A stretch of 64,000 nt of DNA from Candidatus Nitrotoga sp. AM1P (GCF_013168275.1 NZ_AP019547.1:806001-870000); one strand, 5' to 3'. Counted from the stretch's first letter, positions 39,039-48,495 are shown. Numbers and translations: made by a program. The notes: generated by a model from the letters alone, not told the origin.

Positions 39039-39813
39039 TGCGCACCCGGGACTTCAGGCTTCTTCATCACCCAAGCCGGCAGAATAGTCTGGTACCATTT
39101 TTCCGCCGATAAGTGCCGCCACCGCTCGAATCACTTGAGTCCCAAGTTGCCGAGTATTTAACTCGTTTCCCTTGCCGTTAATGAGGCTGACATTGAGGCG
39201 GGCTGCAAGCTCTCGAAGTACAGGCTTGACTGGCGAAATCGAAACTCCGTCCCGTTCCACTTCAATCGTTCCGGTCTCGAGCTCGCGTATGGTGTAGTGA
39301 TCGATAACAATCTCGTTGACTAGAGCGATATCGCTTCTCACCCTTCGCCTCTCGATGAGACGACTCAGCGCAAGAACTTGATTTCCTTCCGTTGGCCCAG
39401 TTAGTAGTGGACGTACGTCTGCAATCAGAGCATTGAGCAAAGTCTCGACTTGCATTTCCTCTGTATTCATGCGCAGGACGATCACGCGGTCGACGAACTC
39501 AAGCGATCTTGAATTGAAGGTAACATGACCAGTCAAGCCCATCATCGCCGTTGTCTTAACGGAAATTCGCTCGCCAGACTCGCTTACGACGTCGTAACCC
39601 CTTTGATTGACTTCAGTTGCCATTTGCCCATTGGTGATCAACGCGGCATACAGTTCCCCGATCCGCCCGCACAGATGACGCAACTCTGTTGGCGGTACGC
39701 CCCAGTTGAGTTCGCGTTCGAACCAGGACATCGCCTCACCGAGCGATTGAATGATCTGCATTTGTGTAAGAGCCATTGTCGAAGTCTACCCAAGTGACTA
39801 AAAGGACGCCCAA
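38982..39813 (-). mobile_element. Single integron gene cassette
   Basis: The cassette starts at the core site G/TTGGGC (39814-39808), 32 bases upstream of the gene, and ends in the attC-like site. The first bases (TTGGGCGTC) are exactly complementary to the start of the attC (GACGCCCAA), the hallmark of a circularisable gene cassette. It is divergent from the intI fragment, in the canonical integron arrangement. Confidence 0.65.
39054..39776 (-). CDS. Cassette-encoded conserved hypothetical protein (DUF6998-like)
   Basis: 240 residues, starting MALTQMQIIQSLGEAMSWFE with GELYAALITNGQMA and the strand-like segment GYDVVSESGERISVKTTAMM near residue 70. No signal peptide or membrane segment. The fold suggested by ISVKTT plus VDRVIVLRMN recalls small restriction-endonuclease-like proteins, but no catalytic set is certain. 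I associate the N-terminal pattern with a family often found in integron cassettes (DUF6998), from memory and unverified. The start lies 32 bases after a recombination core site and the stop about 15 bases before the attC-like site. Confidence 0.75.
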   Translation of the reverse strand: MALTQMQIIQSLGEAMSWFERELNWGVPPTELRHLCGRIGELYAALITNGQMATEVNQRGYDVVSESGERISVKTTAMMGLTGHVTFNSRSLEFVDRVIVLRMNTEEMQVETLLNALIADVRPLLTGPTEGNQVLALSRLIERRRVRSDIALVNEIVIDHYTIRELETGTIEVERDGVSISPVKPVLRELAARLNVSLINGKGNELNTRQLGTQVIRAVAALIGGKMVPDYSAGLGDEEA

Positions 39814-39947
39814 CGTAAAATAGACCCAATAAAACACTAAAAATTTTATCAAGTTGATTTATAAATCATGGGAATAATTACAAACCTAATTTAAAATCAA
39901 AATAATATGATTTTATTAGGATGTTAACCAGTTTTTAACGCCCCGCT
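39808..39947 (-). other. attI-like region with recombination core site
   Basis: The minus strand carries GTTGGGC at 39814-39808, fitting GTTRRRY, at the junction with the cassette. The 130 bases up to the intI start are AT-rich and include an inverted repeat TAAAATC/GATTTTA (39892-39898, 39909-39915). Position between intI and the first cassette is what defines attI. A cassette promoter could be here but no clear pair was seen. Confidence 0.55.
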
Positions 39948-40058
39948 ATGTCCACCCCAAAACCCGCTAAAATTACTCGATCAAGTGCAAGCCGTGTTGC
40001 GCATGAAGCACTATAGCATCCACACTAAGAGGGTTTATCTGGATTAGATGCATTATCG
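39948..40058 (+). pseudogene. intI: Integron integrase (IntI) 5' fragment
   Basis: ATG 39948 begins MSTPK. After a one-base shift the frame at 39964 reads PLKLLDQVQAVLRMKHYSIH and TKRVYLD, closely matching the N-terminal SAM-like domain of integron integrases (KLLDQVR..LR.KHYSIRTE..YVDWI). At 40045 a TAG replaces the expected Trp. Restoring one lost GGATT (a 5-base direct-repeat deletion) gives LDWIRCII, the expected continuation. The fragment then ends at about 40058, where a copy of the mnmC 3' end begins. No catalytic Arg or Tyr box remains. Confidence 0.75.
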
Positions 40059-40603
40059 TTCATCTGTCGCTCGCCTGCCGCACCAGCCCCGGCAATAATT
40101 CGTCCACTAACGGCATGGCCCCGGGAACCGAAGCTCTCACTGATGCACGACCATTCAGTTGCTCAACATTTAATGAATCAATATTCATCAACTTGGCTAG
40201 TACCGGGGATATTTCCACCAATTTAGATAAATTATCTAAATAATCAGATACCCTCAAATCCACCGCCTGATCGTTAAAATCATGCGTCGCTCCCAGCACG
40301 TGCAGTTCTCCGGCGGATAGAGCAAGATATCCATTGGCAGATACAATCGTCTGCAGATTTTCTGCTGTACGGTGAAGCAGGCAGAATAGTGATCTGACCA
40401 CGTACCGGCGTTAGGGGTAAGTGTGACAACGGCGCAAATGATTTCACCTCATAACCAGTAAAAACCACTACTACCTGATCGTCATAAAACCATGTCTGTT
40501 GACGCTCGACTTTTCCCTCCACCCGCCAGCCCGTATCAACTGCTATCAAGGATTCCCCGCGATAGCCGGTACGCAGCACGATGGCTGGGCTCTGCCAATG
40601 CTG
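40059..40603 (-). pseudogene. Partial duplicate of mnmC (FAD-domain fragment)
   Basis: Diverged copy of the mnmC 3' half. 40088-40603 matches 41868-42382 closely, and 40059-40087 matches the true mnmC 3' flank at 41701-41729. Between them the copy lacks 138 bases that lie between two CCCGGCA repeats in mnmC (41730-41736 and 41868-41874); one CCCGGCA remains (40088-40094). The reading frame (RGQITILPASP..., then LVDELLPGLVRQASDR) is broken by small indels near 40370 and 40590. It has no N-terminal part or start signal. Confidence 0.85.
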
Positions 40604-40637
40604 GGAATAAGCGGCACCGTAATCGTGCTCGCAATAA

Positions 40638-41447
40638 TCACACCAACACAGATGATTTTTTTTTGAAGCTGATGCTTTTTTCCATACGCTGTGCCACGAA
40701 GCAGCGAAATTCCTCCATCACCACAACCAATTCTTCTGCTGATGCAGGGATGGGATGCGACGCTTCGACAAATTCGATCTCAATAATTTCGTCATATGCC
40801 AATGCTGCTCCTAAAAAGAGCAGAGGGATGGTTGCTTTATAGGCATATTCAAAAATATTAGGGGATAAGAACAAAAAGTCATTTTGAAAATTGTCATCTG
40901 GTGCATGGTCGCAATAAACCAGAACAATTTCATCTTTGGCTAGTGCTTTGCGAACTTTGATAAGGGATTTTGCATCAGAGTTAATTAGGCGTAGGGGTTC
41001 AGTGCAACCCCAATTCCAACCATAGGCTTTTTTTCTGGAACCGCCATTAGAGATACTCGTAACTGATAATCCGTGTTTTTCTAGAAAACCAAATACGGCC
41101 ATGGTTAGACCAAAATGAGCACTACATAGTATGAATCCACCGTATTTACGATGGTATTCCAAGAGCGCCTGTTCGTTAAGGCTACGGAGGGGGATTTCAA
41201 TATAAGCGTAGCGGGTTATGGCAGAAAGAATAAATTTTAAAAGCGCTGTTTTACTGAGGAGTAATTTCTGGGGTCGACGAAAAACCCAGCGATCAACAAA
41301 GACGGCAAAGGGGAGAAGCCATTTGACCCAAAGAAGTGCCGCCCAATAGCGCTGTTGAGGAGTGCGCATCTTGGCAATAATGAACCCTGAAACTGTGATG
41401 AAGAATTCAATGAGTTGCTTGAATAGTTTCTTTATTATTTCCCGCAT
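40638..41447 (-). CDS. LpxL/HtrB-like acyltransferase-fold protein, active-site residue missing
   Basis: A 269-residue protein, with a hydrophobic N-terminal region and the pattern KYGGFILCSAHFGLTMAVFG, which resembles the H-x4-E/D block of the lipid-A acyltransferase family (usually HFGNWE). Here the acidic residue is replaced by Met (HFGLTM). Downstream, DEIVLVYCDHAPDD resembles the second conserved region. It could be a distant relative with other chemistry or an inactive homologue. It sits between the mnmC fragment and the intact mnmC, so it was probably inserted or carried by the same rearrangement. No clear ribosome-binding site. Confidence 0.55.
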   Translation of the reverse strand: MREIIKKLFKQLIEFFITVSGFIIAKMRTPQQRYWAALLWVKWLLPFAVFVDRWVFRRPQKLLLSKTALLKFILSAITRYAYIEIPLRSLNEQALLEYHRKYGGFILCSAHFGLTMAVFGFLEKHGLSVTSISNGGSRKKAYGWNWGCTEPLRLINSDAKSLIKVRKALAKDEIVLVYCDHAPDDNFQNDFLFLSPNIFEYAYKATIPLLFLGAALAYDEIIEIEFVEASHPIPASAEELVVVMEEFRCFVAQRMEKSISFKKKSSVLV

Positions 41448-41716
41448 TTGTATAAGACTTGTGTTTGGGTTAAACGAAAATGTTTGAGCATGAAGACTCG
41501 TGCTTCAATCATAAGCCTAAAGTCGTAAAGTCAAAGGAGCCCAGACACAGATTACTCTTAGTGCTTATTATCACAATCCCAATTCCCTTGGTCTTAGGGA
41601 AAGCTCTGGAAATTCGTCACGATTTTTTTACGGCCTGCCGCGTGGTTTGGCCTCCCGCTTTTGCTCCATCATGGCTTCGATCTTTATTTAGAAGCGTGAA
41701 TTCATCAATCGCTCGC

Positions 41717-43543
41717 CTACCCTACAAGACCCGGCACTGGAGTCAATGCATTAACCAATGGCAATGGTAGTGGCGACAATTGCCTACATGCCATCGCCGC
41801 AATCAGTTCACCGGATAGCCCGGCAGTGATCAGACCGCGAGTTCCATGACCCAGACTGGTATATAACCCCGGCAATAATTCGCCCACTAACGGCATGGCC
41901 CCGGGAACTGAAGCTCTCACTGATGCACGACCATTCAGTCGCTCAACATCTAATGAATCAATATTCATTAACTTGGTTAGTGCCGGAGATATTTCCGCCA
42001 GTGTGGACAAATTCTCTAAATGATCGGATGCCCGCAAATCCACTGCTTCGTCATTGAAATCATGCGTCGCTCCCAGCACGTGCAGCTCGCCGGATGATGG
42101 AGCGAGATATCCATTAGCAGATACAATCGTCCGCAGATTTTCGCTATGCGGTGTGGCAGGCAACAAGGTGATCTGCCCGCGCACTGGCGTCAGCGAAATG
42201 TGTGACAACGGCGCAAATGATTTCACCTGATAACCGGTACAAACCACCACTACTTGGGCCTCATCAAACCATGGTTGTTGGCGCTCGTCTTTCCCCACTA
42301 CCCGCCAGCCGGACTCTACCGGTGCTAAGGATTCCACATGGCAACCGGTACGCTGCACGATGGCCGGGCTCGCTGCCAATGCTGCGCACATCTGTGATGG
42401 AACCAGCCAGCCACCGGCGGGAAACCACAGGCCACCATGTGCCAACTCGATACCAGCCAGCCGGGATGCTTCAGCCGCGTCCACGCGACGCAATATATGC
42501 GATGGCCAATCAAGTGCCGCCAGTCGATCGATGCGTTTTGCTTCGCGCGCAGAAAACGCCAATTGCAGCTCTCCGCATTCCGCACGAACGATACCGTCAA
42601 TGGGAAGTTTTTCATCCAGCAAGGCAAGCGCATGTCCATAGGAGGCCACCAAAAAGCGTTGCAATGAGTCTATGCCTGCGCTTAGCCGAATATGCAATAT
42701 TCCGCGCGGATTGCCCGATGCCGCCGCAGCTAATTCTGGCGCACTTTCAATCAAGGTAACGGAGACTCCGCGCATCGCCAATGCTGAGGCAACGGCACAA
42801 CCGGCCACACCTCCGCCGATTACGATGGCTTTTGTTACCTTAGCCCGCACTGGCGGCGAACCGAGCAGGAGACCTTGCAGCATTTCGCGTTTGCGCCCAA
42901 AGCCTGGAGATTTTCTGACCTGAAATCCTGCTTGTTCCAAACCGCGCCGCACCCAGCCGGCACAAGTATAGGTAGCAAATGAGGCGCCCGGCTGAGAGGC
43001 TCTCACGATGCTCTCGAACACAGGCAGTGTCCACATTTCGGGATTACGTGCCGGTGAAAAACCATCCAGAAACCATGCATCGATGTCACCGCAGATTTCA
43101 GTTAACGCATCGACTACGTCACCTATCACTAGGGTAAGGCGTATCTTTCCACCGGCAAAACTCCACCGATTCCAGCCGGGTACGCGGCGGCGCCAACGTG
43201 CCAGGAGTTCATCCGCATACTGCCGCAATAGGGGCCACAGTGCCAAAACATCAGTCAGTTCTTTCTCATTAAGCGGATATTTTTCGACACTGAAAAAATC
43301 AAGACTGCTATTGAAGGGAGCAACCTTATCGAACAGTTGCCAAGCGCATAAAAAATTCAGCCCTGTGCCGAATCCTGTCTCACCGATGGCAAAACACCCA
43401 TCGCTTGATAAAGATGCAAAACGTTCGGCCAGCCGATTGCCTTGCAGAAAAACGTGGCGTTTTTCTTCCAGCCCGGAATCATTTGAAAAATAGACATCGC
43501 TGAAACGGCGGGAAAAAGGCTGTCCGCCCTGCCAGTTAAGCAT
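41717..43543 (-). CDS. mnmC: Bifunctional tRNA mnm5s2U biosynthesis protein MnmC
   Basis: 608 residues from ATG 43543 (MLNWQGGQPFSRRFSDVYFS); the longer frame uses a TTG. The N-terminal methyltransferase half has GETGFGTGLNFLCAW near residue 58 and DAWFLDGFSPARNPEMW near 160. The C-terminal FAD half starts VIGGGVAGCAVASALAMRG near residue 243 and ends with the oxidase fold (GHGTRGLITAGLSGELIA). It finishes mnm5s2U34 synthesis in tRNA: the FAD half removes carboxymethyl, the other half methylates. It is the parent of the partial copy at 40059-40603. Confidence 0.95.
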   Translation of the reverse strand: MLNWQGGQPFSRRFSDVYFSNDSGLEEKRHVFLQGNRLAERFASLSSDGCFAIGETGFGTGLNFLCAWQLFDKVAPFNSSLDFFSVEKYPLNEKELTDVLALWPLLRQYADELLARWRRRVPGWNRWSFAGGKIRLTLVIGDVVDALTEICGDIDAWFLDGFSPARNPEMWTLPVFESIVRASQPGASFATYTCAGWVRRGLEQAGFQVRKSPGFGRKREMLQGLLLGSPPVRAKVTKAIVIGGGVAGCAVASALAMRGVSVTLIESAPELAAAASGNPRGILHIRLSAGIDSLQRFLVASYGHALALLDEKLPIDGIVRAECGELQLAFSAREAKRIDRLAALDWPSHILRRVDAAEASRLAGIELAHGGLWFPAGGWLVPSQMCAALAASPAIVQRTGCHVESLAPVESGWRVVGKDERQQPWFDEAQVVVVCTGYQVKSFAPLSHISLTPVRGQITLLPATPHSENLRTIVSANGYLAPSSGELHVLGATHDFNDEAVDLRASDHLENLSTLAEISPALTKLMNIDSLDVERLNGRASVRASVPGAMPLVGELLPGLYTSLGHGTRGLITAGLSGELIAAMACRQLSPLPLPLVNALTPVPGLVG

Positions 43544-43788
43544 GGCGGAAGGGTTCAACAATCGCCCAAACTGATTGCAGGTAGCTTTAACAGTTTGACA
43601 AAAATAGAGGCCATCTGGATGCTTGCGGAAGTAAGAAAGTTGTCATATGCATGAAGACATGTGCCAATGTTTGTTAAGGGAGTATACGGTATGAGATGTA
43701 TGAGATAAAAGTTATCTCTGAATATTCTAATCCATTAACTAAATTTCCAGTCTTCATAAAAAATGACAACTACCTTGTTAAATAGAAT

Positions 43789-44079
43789 TTATTTCTCTGG
43801 CGGACACTCACGCAAACTCAGTAAATTAACTGGCTGCTCTCCATCGTGATCAGTTTTTAAATACTTTTGCCCAAGTGAACTGACAGCGACCACTAACCAA
43901 AATGGATGCCCCCCTACATGAGCATAAAATCGCCATTTACCTACTGCAATACCCTCAATTGCCTCCTCCACCGATATTTTCCAGCGCACTCCTTCAGCAT
44001 CCACCCCACCTATAAATTGAATACGCTCATGTGCAAGTTGACTGTTATTCTTTTTAATACAGGTAACTCGTAAATCCAT
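43789..44079 (-). CDS. DUF3892-family small protein
   Basis: 96 residues from ATG 44079 with AAGGAG upstream. MDLRVTCIKKNNSQLAHERI, GGVDAEGVRWKISVEEAIEG and a C-terminal LKTDHDGEQPVNLLSLREC match the short DUF3892 family. Function unknown; no signal peptide. It stands alone between mnmC and tyrA. Confidence 0.85.
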   Translation of the reverse strand: MDLRVTCIKKNNSQLAHERIQFIGGVDAEGVRWKISVEEAIEGIAVGKWRFYAHVGGHPFWLVVAVSSLGQKYLKTDHDGEQPVNLLSLRECPPEK

Positions 44080-44237
44080 GCTTTTCTCCTTATAGCCATC
44101 TTTTGAAACGGCATGAAAAATCACTCATACAGAAATTATTGTTCAATTCACACAACAGACTATTATTTACAGTTTACAAATTATTTCAAGTTGCCCCTCG
44201 CATTACGCTAGGGATTTTCTCAATAAATTTTGCCGAT

Positions 44238-45110
44238 TTATTGCGGAGTCCAGTTGCTGCGCACCGAACGGGCAATGCTGAATATTTCTTCCAGCTTGGT
44301 GCCATCGGCTTCGGCAAGCGCATTACGCAAAGTTTCCAGTTCACTCATATAGCGATCCATCTCTATCAACAACGCATCGCGGTTGGCCAAACTGATATCA
44401 CGCCACATTTCCGGCGAGCTTGCTGCAATGCGGGTGAAATCACGAAAACCACTAGCGGCGAAAGAAAGTAACAAATCACGGTTTTCGCGCTGCGCCAAGT
44501 CGTGTACCAATGCAAATGAAAGCAGATGCGGCAAATGACTGACAACAGCAAACACTTCATCATGCTGCTTCGGCGTTAATTCGCTCACCAACGCGCCACA
44601 CAATTCCCATGCCAATCTTATGCGCGCCACTGCATCAGCGGAATTTTCCGGCAGCGGAGTCAGTATTACTTTTTTGTTTTGATACAGATCAGCACGCGCC
44701 GCGGTAGCGCCACTTTGCTCGCCACCTGCAATAGGGTGTGCCGGTATGAAGCGGGAAATATGTGCGGCCAAATGTGTATATGCATGATCAGCAACGTCGC
44801 ACTTGGTGCTGCCGCCATCAGTAATGAGTGTCTGAGCACCCAGATGCGGCGCGATGCGAGCCATGATGTCGGCCATTTGGCCCACGGGTGTTGCCAGCAA
44901 TATCAGATCGGCATCGCCCAGCTCTGCCGCAAGATCTGAACCGCTTCGGTTGATGATCCCCAGTTGCTGTGCTTGCGCCAGCGTCTGCGCGCTGCGTCCG
45001 AAACCGACTACTTGATCCACCGCATTCATCCGCCGCAAAGCAAGCGCAAACGAACCGCCGATCAAGCCGACGCCGAAAATAACAACCTTGCGAAACAATG
45101 GTGTTGTCAC
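44238..45110 (-). CDS. tyrA: Prephenate dehydrogenase TyrA
   Basis: 290 residues from GTG 45110, with GAGGAAA upstream; an in-frame GTG at 45122 is also possible. The Rossmann start KVVIFGVGLIGGSFALALRR is followed by ADLILLATPVGQMADI, the HPIAGGEQSGATAARADLY catalytic segment with the conserved His, and VSHLPHLLSFAL. The enzyme oxidises prephenate (or arogenate) with NAD(P) toward tyrosine. It lies 36 bases after aroF in the same strand. Confidence 0.95.
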   Translation of the reverse strand: MTTPLFRKVVIFGVGLIGGSFALALRRMNAVDQVVGFGRSAQTLAQAQQLGIINRSGSDLAAELGDADLILLATPVGQMADIMARIAPHLGAQTLITDGGSTKCDVADHAYTHLAAHISRFIPAHPIAGGEQSGATAARADLYQNKKVILTPLPENSADAVARIRLAWELCGALVSELTPKQHDEVFAVVSHLPHLLSFALVHDLAQRENRDLLLSFAASGFRDFTRIAASSPEMWRDISLANRDALLIEMDRYMSELETLRNALAEADGTKLEEIFSIARSVRSNWTPQ

Positions 45111-45146
45111 GACTTTCCTCACCGCTCCCGCCAGCGTGAGCCAGAA

Positions 45147-46163
45147 TTAGAGTGTGCGTCCAATCGCGGTAGCGATGCCGCCCAACACCCCCATCAACTT
45201 CTTCAATTCTTGCGGAGTCAGCGCCTGATCGGCGTCGCACCAAGCCTCAGTCGGATTGGGATGCATCTCTACCAATAATCCATCAGCCCCGGCCGCAATC
45301 GCTGCCTGCGATAGCGCCGCGACCATCCATGCCTTGCCACCGGCGTGTGAAGGATCGACTATTATCGGCAAATGGGTTTCTTTTTTCATTACCGGAATGG
45401 CGGTCACATCAAGTACGTTGCGATAATAAGTTTCAAAAGTACGGATGCCGCGCTCGCAGAATATGATGTTATGGTTGCCGCCGGCCGCAATGTATTCTGC
45501 CGCCATCAACCACTCAGAAATGGTAGCCGACATGCCGCGTTTGAGAATGACTGGTTTGTTGATACGCCCCACTTCTTTGAGCAGGTCGAAATTCTGCATG
45601 TTGCGAGTGCCGATCTGGATTACGTCGACGTCATTTTCAAGAAAAGTGTCCAGCATACGGACATCCATTAGCTCAGTCACGATAGGCAACTTGAATTTGC
45701 TGGCTGCCTGACGGAACATATCCAATCCTTCAACACCCTTGCCCTGAAAAGTGTAAGGGCTAGTGCGAGGCTTAAATGCACCACCACGCATCAAACGGCA
45801 GCCTGCCTCACTCACGTATTGGGCCGACAAGTCCATTTGCTGCTGCGTTTCTACTGAGCACGGACCGGCAATAATCTGGATCTGCTTGCCGCCCAGCTGG
45901 ATGCCGCCGATATCAATCACAGTATTTTCGCGATGAGATTCCCGCGATACGATCTTATATTGTTTAACTATATGCATTGCCGACTCCACTCCGGGCAATG
46001 GGGTAAACATTTCTTCAGTCAGCTTGCGCTCATCACCAATAGCGCCGATCACTGTGCGTTCAATGCCTCGGGAAATATTGGCATCCAGCCCGGCGTCCTT
46101 GAGCTTCTTGACCACCACGCTTATTTGATCGTCGGTAACATCCTTGTTCATTACAATAATCAC
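45147..46163 (-). CDS. aroF: 3-deoxy-7-phosphoheptulonate (DAHP) synthase, type I beta
   Basis: 338 residues. An N-terminal ferredoxin-like regulatory domain ([20 protein letters not shown]) is fused to the KDO8P-like barrel: [41 protein letters not shown], and [13 protein letters not shown]. This is the form used by many bacteria with TyrA/PheA-linked feedback. It condenses PEP and erythrose-4-phosphate, starting the shikimate pathway. The GTG start overlaps the hisC stop (GTGA). Confidence 0.95.
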   Translation of the reverse strand: MIIVMNKDVTDDQISVVVKKLKDAGLDANISRGIERTVIGAIGDERKLTEEMFTPLPGVESAMHIVKQYKIVSRESHRENTVIDIGGIQLGGKQIQIIAGPCSVETQQQMDLSAQYVSEAGCRLMRGGAFKPRTSPYTFQGKGVEGLDMFRQAASKFKLPIVTELMDVRMLDTFLENDVDVIQIGTRNMQNFDLLKEVGRINKPVILKRGMSATISEWLMAAEYIAAGGNHNIIFCERGIRTFETYYRNVLDVTAIPVMKKETHLPIIVDPSHAGGKAWMVAALSQAAIAAGADGLLVEMHPNPTEAWCDADQALTPQELKKLMGVLGGIATAIGRTL

Positions 46164-47290
46164 GCTGCTTCTCCTAACGCCTGCGCCAGCGCAGACAGAA
46201 ATTTCTCGTTTTCACTTTCCAGACCAATGCTCACACGCAAATAATCCGGCATATCATAGTTGGCAATCGGCCGCACAATCACCCCCAATTCCAGCAAGCG
46301 ACGATACATCTGGCCCGCCCCTTTTCCCCCACTCTCAGCGGGATTCGCAATGCGGCAACAGACGAAATTTCCATAAGAGGGAATAAACTCGAGACCTAAT
46401 CGCGTCAATCCTTGCGTAATCTGGTCCATGCCAGCTTGATTCAATTCGCAAGTTTGCCTTACAAAATCTTCATCCTGTAACGCCGCTACAGCAGCAGCCT
46501 GCGCTACGCTGTTGACATTAAACGGCTGCCGCACCCGGTTCAGCATATCCGCTACCAACTTGTCTGCCAATGCATAACCCACACGCAAACCGGCCAAACC
46601 ATATGCCTTGGAAAAAGTACGGGAAATGATCAAATTGGGAAATTCGCGCACCCAGCTCACACTATCGTAACGCAAATTTTGCGGGAGATATTCGTTGTAT
46701 GCCTCATCCAACACCACCAATACCTGCGGCGGCACTGCACGCAGAAATTCCTGCAATTCTGCGGCACCGAGAAAAGTGCCCGTTGGATTATTCGGATTCG
46801 CGATGAACACCATCTTCACCTTATGCTGCACCGCTACCTGCAGCATTGCAGAAAGATCGTGGCCGAACCCTTGAGTAGCTGGCACGCTGATACCCGTAGC
46901 GCCTGCCGCTTGCGTAGCCAGCGCATATACCGCGAAAGCATGATCAGCATAAACCACCTTGTCGCCCGGTGCGAGGAAAGCGCGTGCGGCCAATTCCAGT
47001 AAATCATTGGAACCATTTCCCAGCACAATGCATACAGGTTCAATCTGATATCGCTCAGACAATGCTGTCTTCAGATCAAAACCACTGCCATCGGGATAAC
47101 GCGCGATGTCGCTCATCGCCGCATGCATCGCAGCCACGGCTAGGGGACTGGCGCCGAGGGGATTCTCATTGGACGCCAGCTTGACGATGCCACTGATGCC
47201 AAGTTCGCGCTCCAATTCGGCAATCGGTTTGCCCGGCTGATAGGGCGCTATGGCACGGATATAGGGAGGGGCTAGCTCACTGTAGTTCAT
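46160..47290 (-). CDS. hisC: Histidinol-phosphate aminotransferase HisC
   Basis: 376 residues, fold-type I PLP enzyme. [19 protein letters not shown] is the N-terminal substrate segment, [11 protein letters not shown] the Asn loop, [11 protein letters not shown] the conserved Asp/Tyr pair, and [20 protein letters not shown] carries the PLP Lys. It is convergent in function with histidine synthesis, though here it sits in an aromatic-amino-acid cluster, where HisC-like enzymes can also transaminate phenylpyruvate. The stop overlaps aroF; pheA lies 118 bases upstream. Confidence 0.93.
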   Translation of the reverse strand: MNYSELAPPYIRAIAPYQPGKPIAELERELGISGIVKLASNENPLGASPLAVAAMHAAMSDIARYPDGSGFDLKTALSERYQIEPVCIVLGNGSNDLLELAARAFLAPGDKVVYADHAFAVYALATQAAGATGISVPATQGFGHDLSAMLQVAVQHKVKMVFIANPNNPTGTFLGAAELQEFLRAVPPQVLVVLDEAYNEYLPQNLRYDSVSWVREFPNLIISRTFSKAYGLAGLRVGYALADKLVADMLNRVRQPFNVNSVAQAAAVAALQDEDFVRQTCELNQAGMDQITQGLTRLGLEFIPSYGNFVCCRIANPAESGGKGAGQMYRRLLELGVIVRPIANYDMPDYLRVSIGLESENEKFLSALAQALGEAA

Positions 47291-47408
47291 TTCATACCTT
47301 GATTAATTTCGTTTTTGTCATTACCGATAAAAGCAGGCACTCAGTCATTAATAGAACTAAATTTCGTCTTCACGGAAATAACGATATTTTTAAATTGCAC
47401 AAATGGTT

Positions 47409-48476
47409 TTATAGGGTAGCCGGGTAGGAACCTAGCGTTTTCACAAACGCGGCAACTTGCTTTAATTCAACCAGTGCGGCCGCCACTTTGGGTTCATGCT
47501 GATGCCCTTCAATATCCATATAAAACACATATTCCCACACGCCGGAACGGGCCGGCCGAGATTCCAGCTTGGTCATACTGACGCCATTTTTGGCCAACGG
47601 CGCCAATAAATCGTAGACTGCGCCTGGACGATTCGGTGCAGACATGACCAACGAGGTTTTATCCTTACCGGATAGCGCCACCTCCTGATTTCCGATGACC
47701 AAAAAGCGCGTGGTATTGCGCGCGTCGTCCTCAATATTCTCAGCCAATAATGGGATACCATAATTTTTGGCCGCCTTTGCACTTGCGATCGCCGCACTAT
47801 CTGCCTGCTGTTCCAAAGCCAGAAGAATCGCCTTGGTATTGCTGCCAACTGGCACGCGCTCAACATTAGGCAAATTCGTATTCAGCCAGACTTGACACTG
47901 CCCCAAAGACTGCGAATGCGAAAACACACGCTTGATGGCAGAAAGGTCAGTCGCCCGCGACATCAAGCATTGATGCACCGGCAACATTACTTCACCACAC
48001 ACCCTGAGCGGGCTTTGCAACAACAAATCCAGCGTGCGCCCAATAGCACCCTCTGTGGAGTTTTCCACCGGCACCACTCCATAATGGGCCTTGCCGCTTT
48101 CTACAGTTTGAAAGACTTCATCTATCGAAACACACGGCTTACTCAGCACTGCGTGACCAAAACGTTTCTCGACTGCTTCCTGGCTGAAAGTTCCACTGGG
48201 CCCTAAATATGCAACACAAAGCTGCGTTTCCAATGCACGGCAGTGCGACATAATCTCGGTAAATAATTGCGTGATACTCTGATTCGGCAAAGGACCGGAA
48301 TTATTGCTAACCATACGCTGCAATATCTGCGCCTCGCGCTCTGGTCGCAGCACCGTGTTTTCACTTTTAAGATGGCCGATTTGGCTTGCCAGCGCCGCGC
48401 GCTGGTTGAGCAACTTGAGCAAATCTTCGTCAATACTGTCGATTCGATCGCGGTATTTCTTGAGTTCCTCACTCAT
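47409..48476 (-). CDS. pheA: Chorismate mutase / prephenate dehydratase PheA (P-protein)
   Basis: 355 residues. Chorismate mutase domain at the N-terminus (YRDRIDSIDEDLLKLLNQR), then the dehydratase domain (VAYLGPSGTFSQEAVEKRFG, VVPVENSTEGAIGRTLDLL with the Ser/Glu region, and DDARNTTRFLVIG carrying the TRF motif), then a C-terminal ACT domain (KTSLVMSAPNRPGAVYDLLA, and SRPARSGVWEYVFYMDIEGH with the ESRP-type Phe-binding site). It converts chorismate to phenylpyruvate under Phe feedback. 19 bases after serA. Confidence 0.96.
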   Translation of the reverse strand: MSEELKKYRDRIDSIDEDLLKLLNQRAALASQIGHLKSENTVLRPEREAQILQRMVSNNSGPLPNQSITQLFTEIMSHCRALETQLCVAYLGPSGTFSQEAVEKRFGHAVLSKPCVSIDEVFQTVESGKAHYGVVPVENSTEGAIGRTLDLLLQSPLRVCGEVMLPVHQCLMSRATDLSAIKRVFSHSQSLGQCQVWLNTNLPNVERVPVGSNTKAILLALEQQADSAAIASAKAAKNYGIPLLAENIEDDARNTTRFLVIGNQEVALSGKDKTSLVMSAPNRPGAVYDLLAPLAKNGVSMTKLESRPARSGVWEYVFYMDIEGHQHEPKVAAALVELKQVAAFVKTLGSYPATL

Positions 48477-48495
48477 TGCTCATACATCCTATTAC

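Noticed and set aside
40060-40579. Two overlapping ORFs as independent FAD-oxidase genes
   Set aside because: They are pieces of one mnmC copy in different frames with a slippage deletion; no start signals.
41480-41770. 96-codon plus-strand ORF at the mnmC 3' flank
   Set aside because: Overlaps the mnmC end antisense and has no motif; the flank is shared with the mnmC duplicate.
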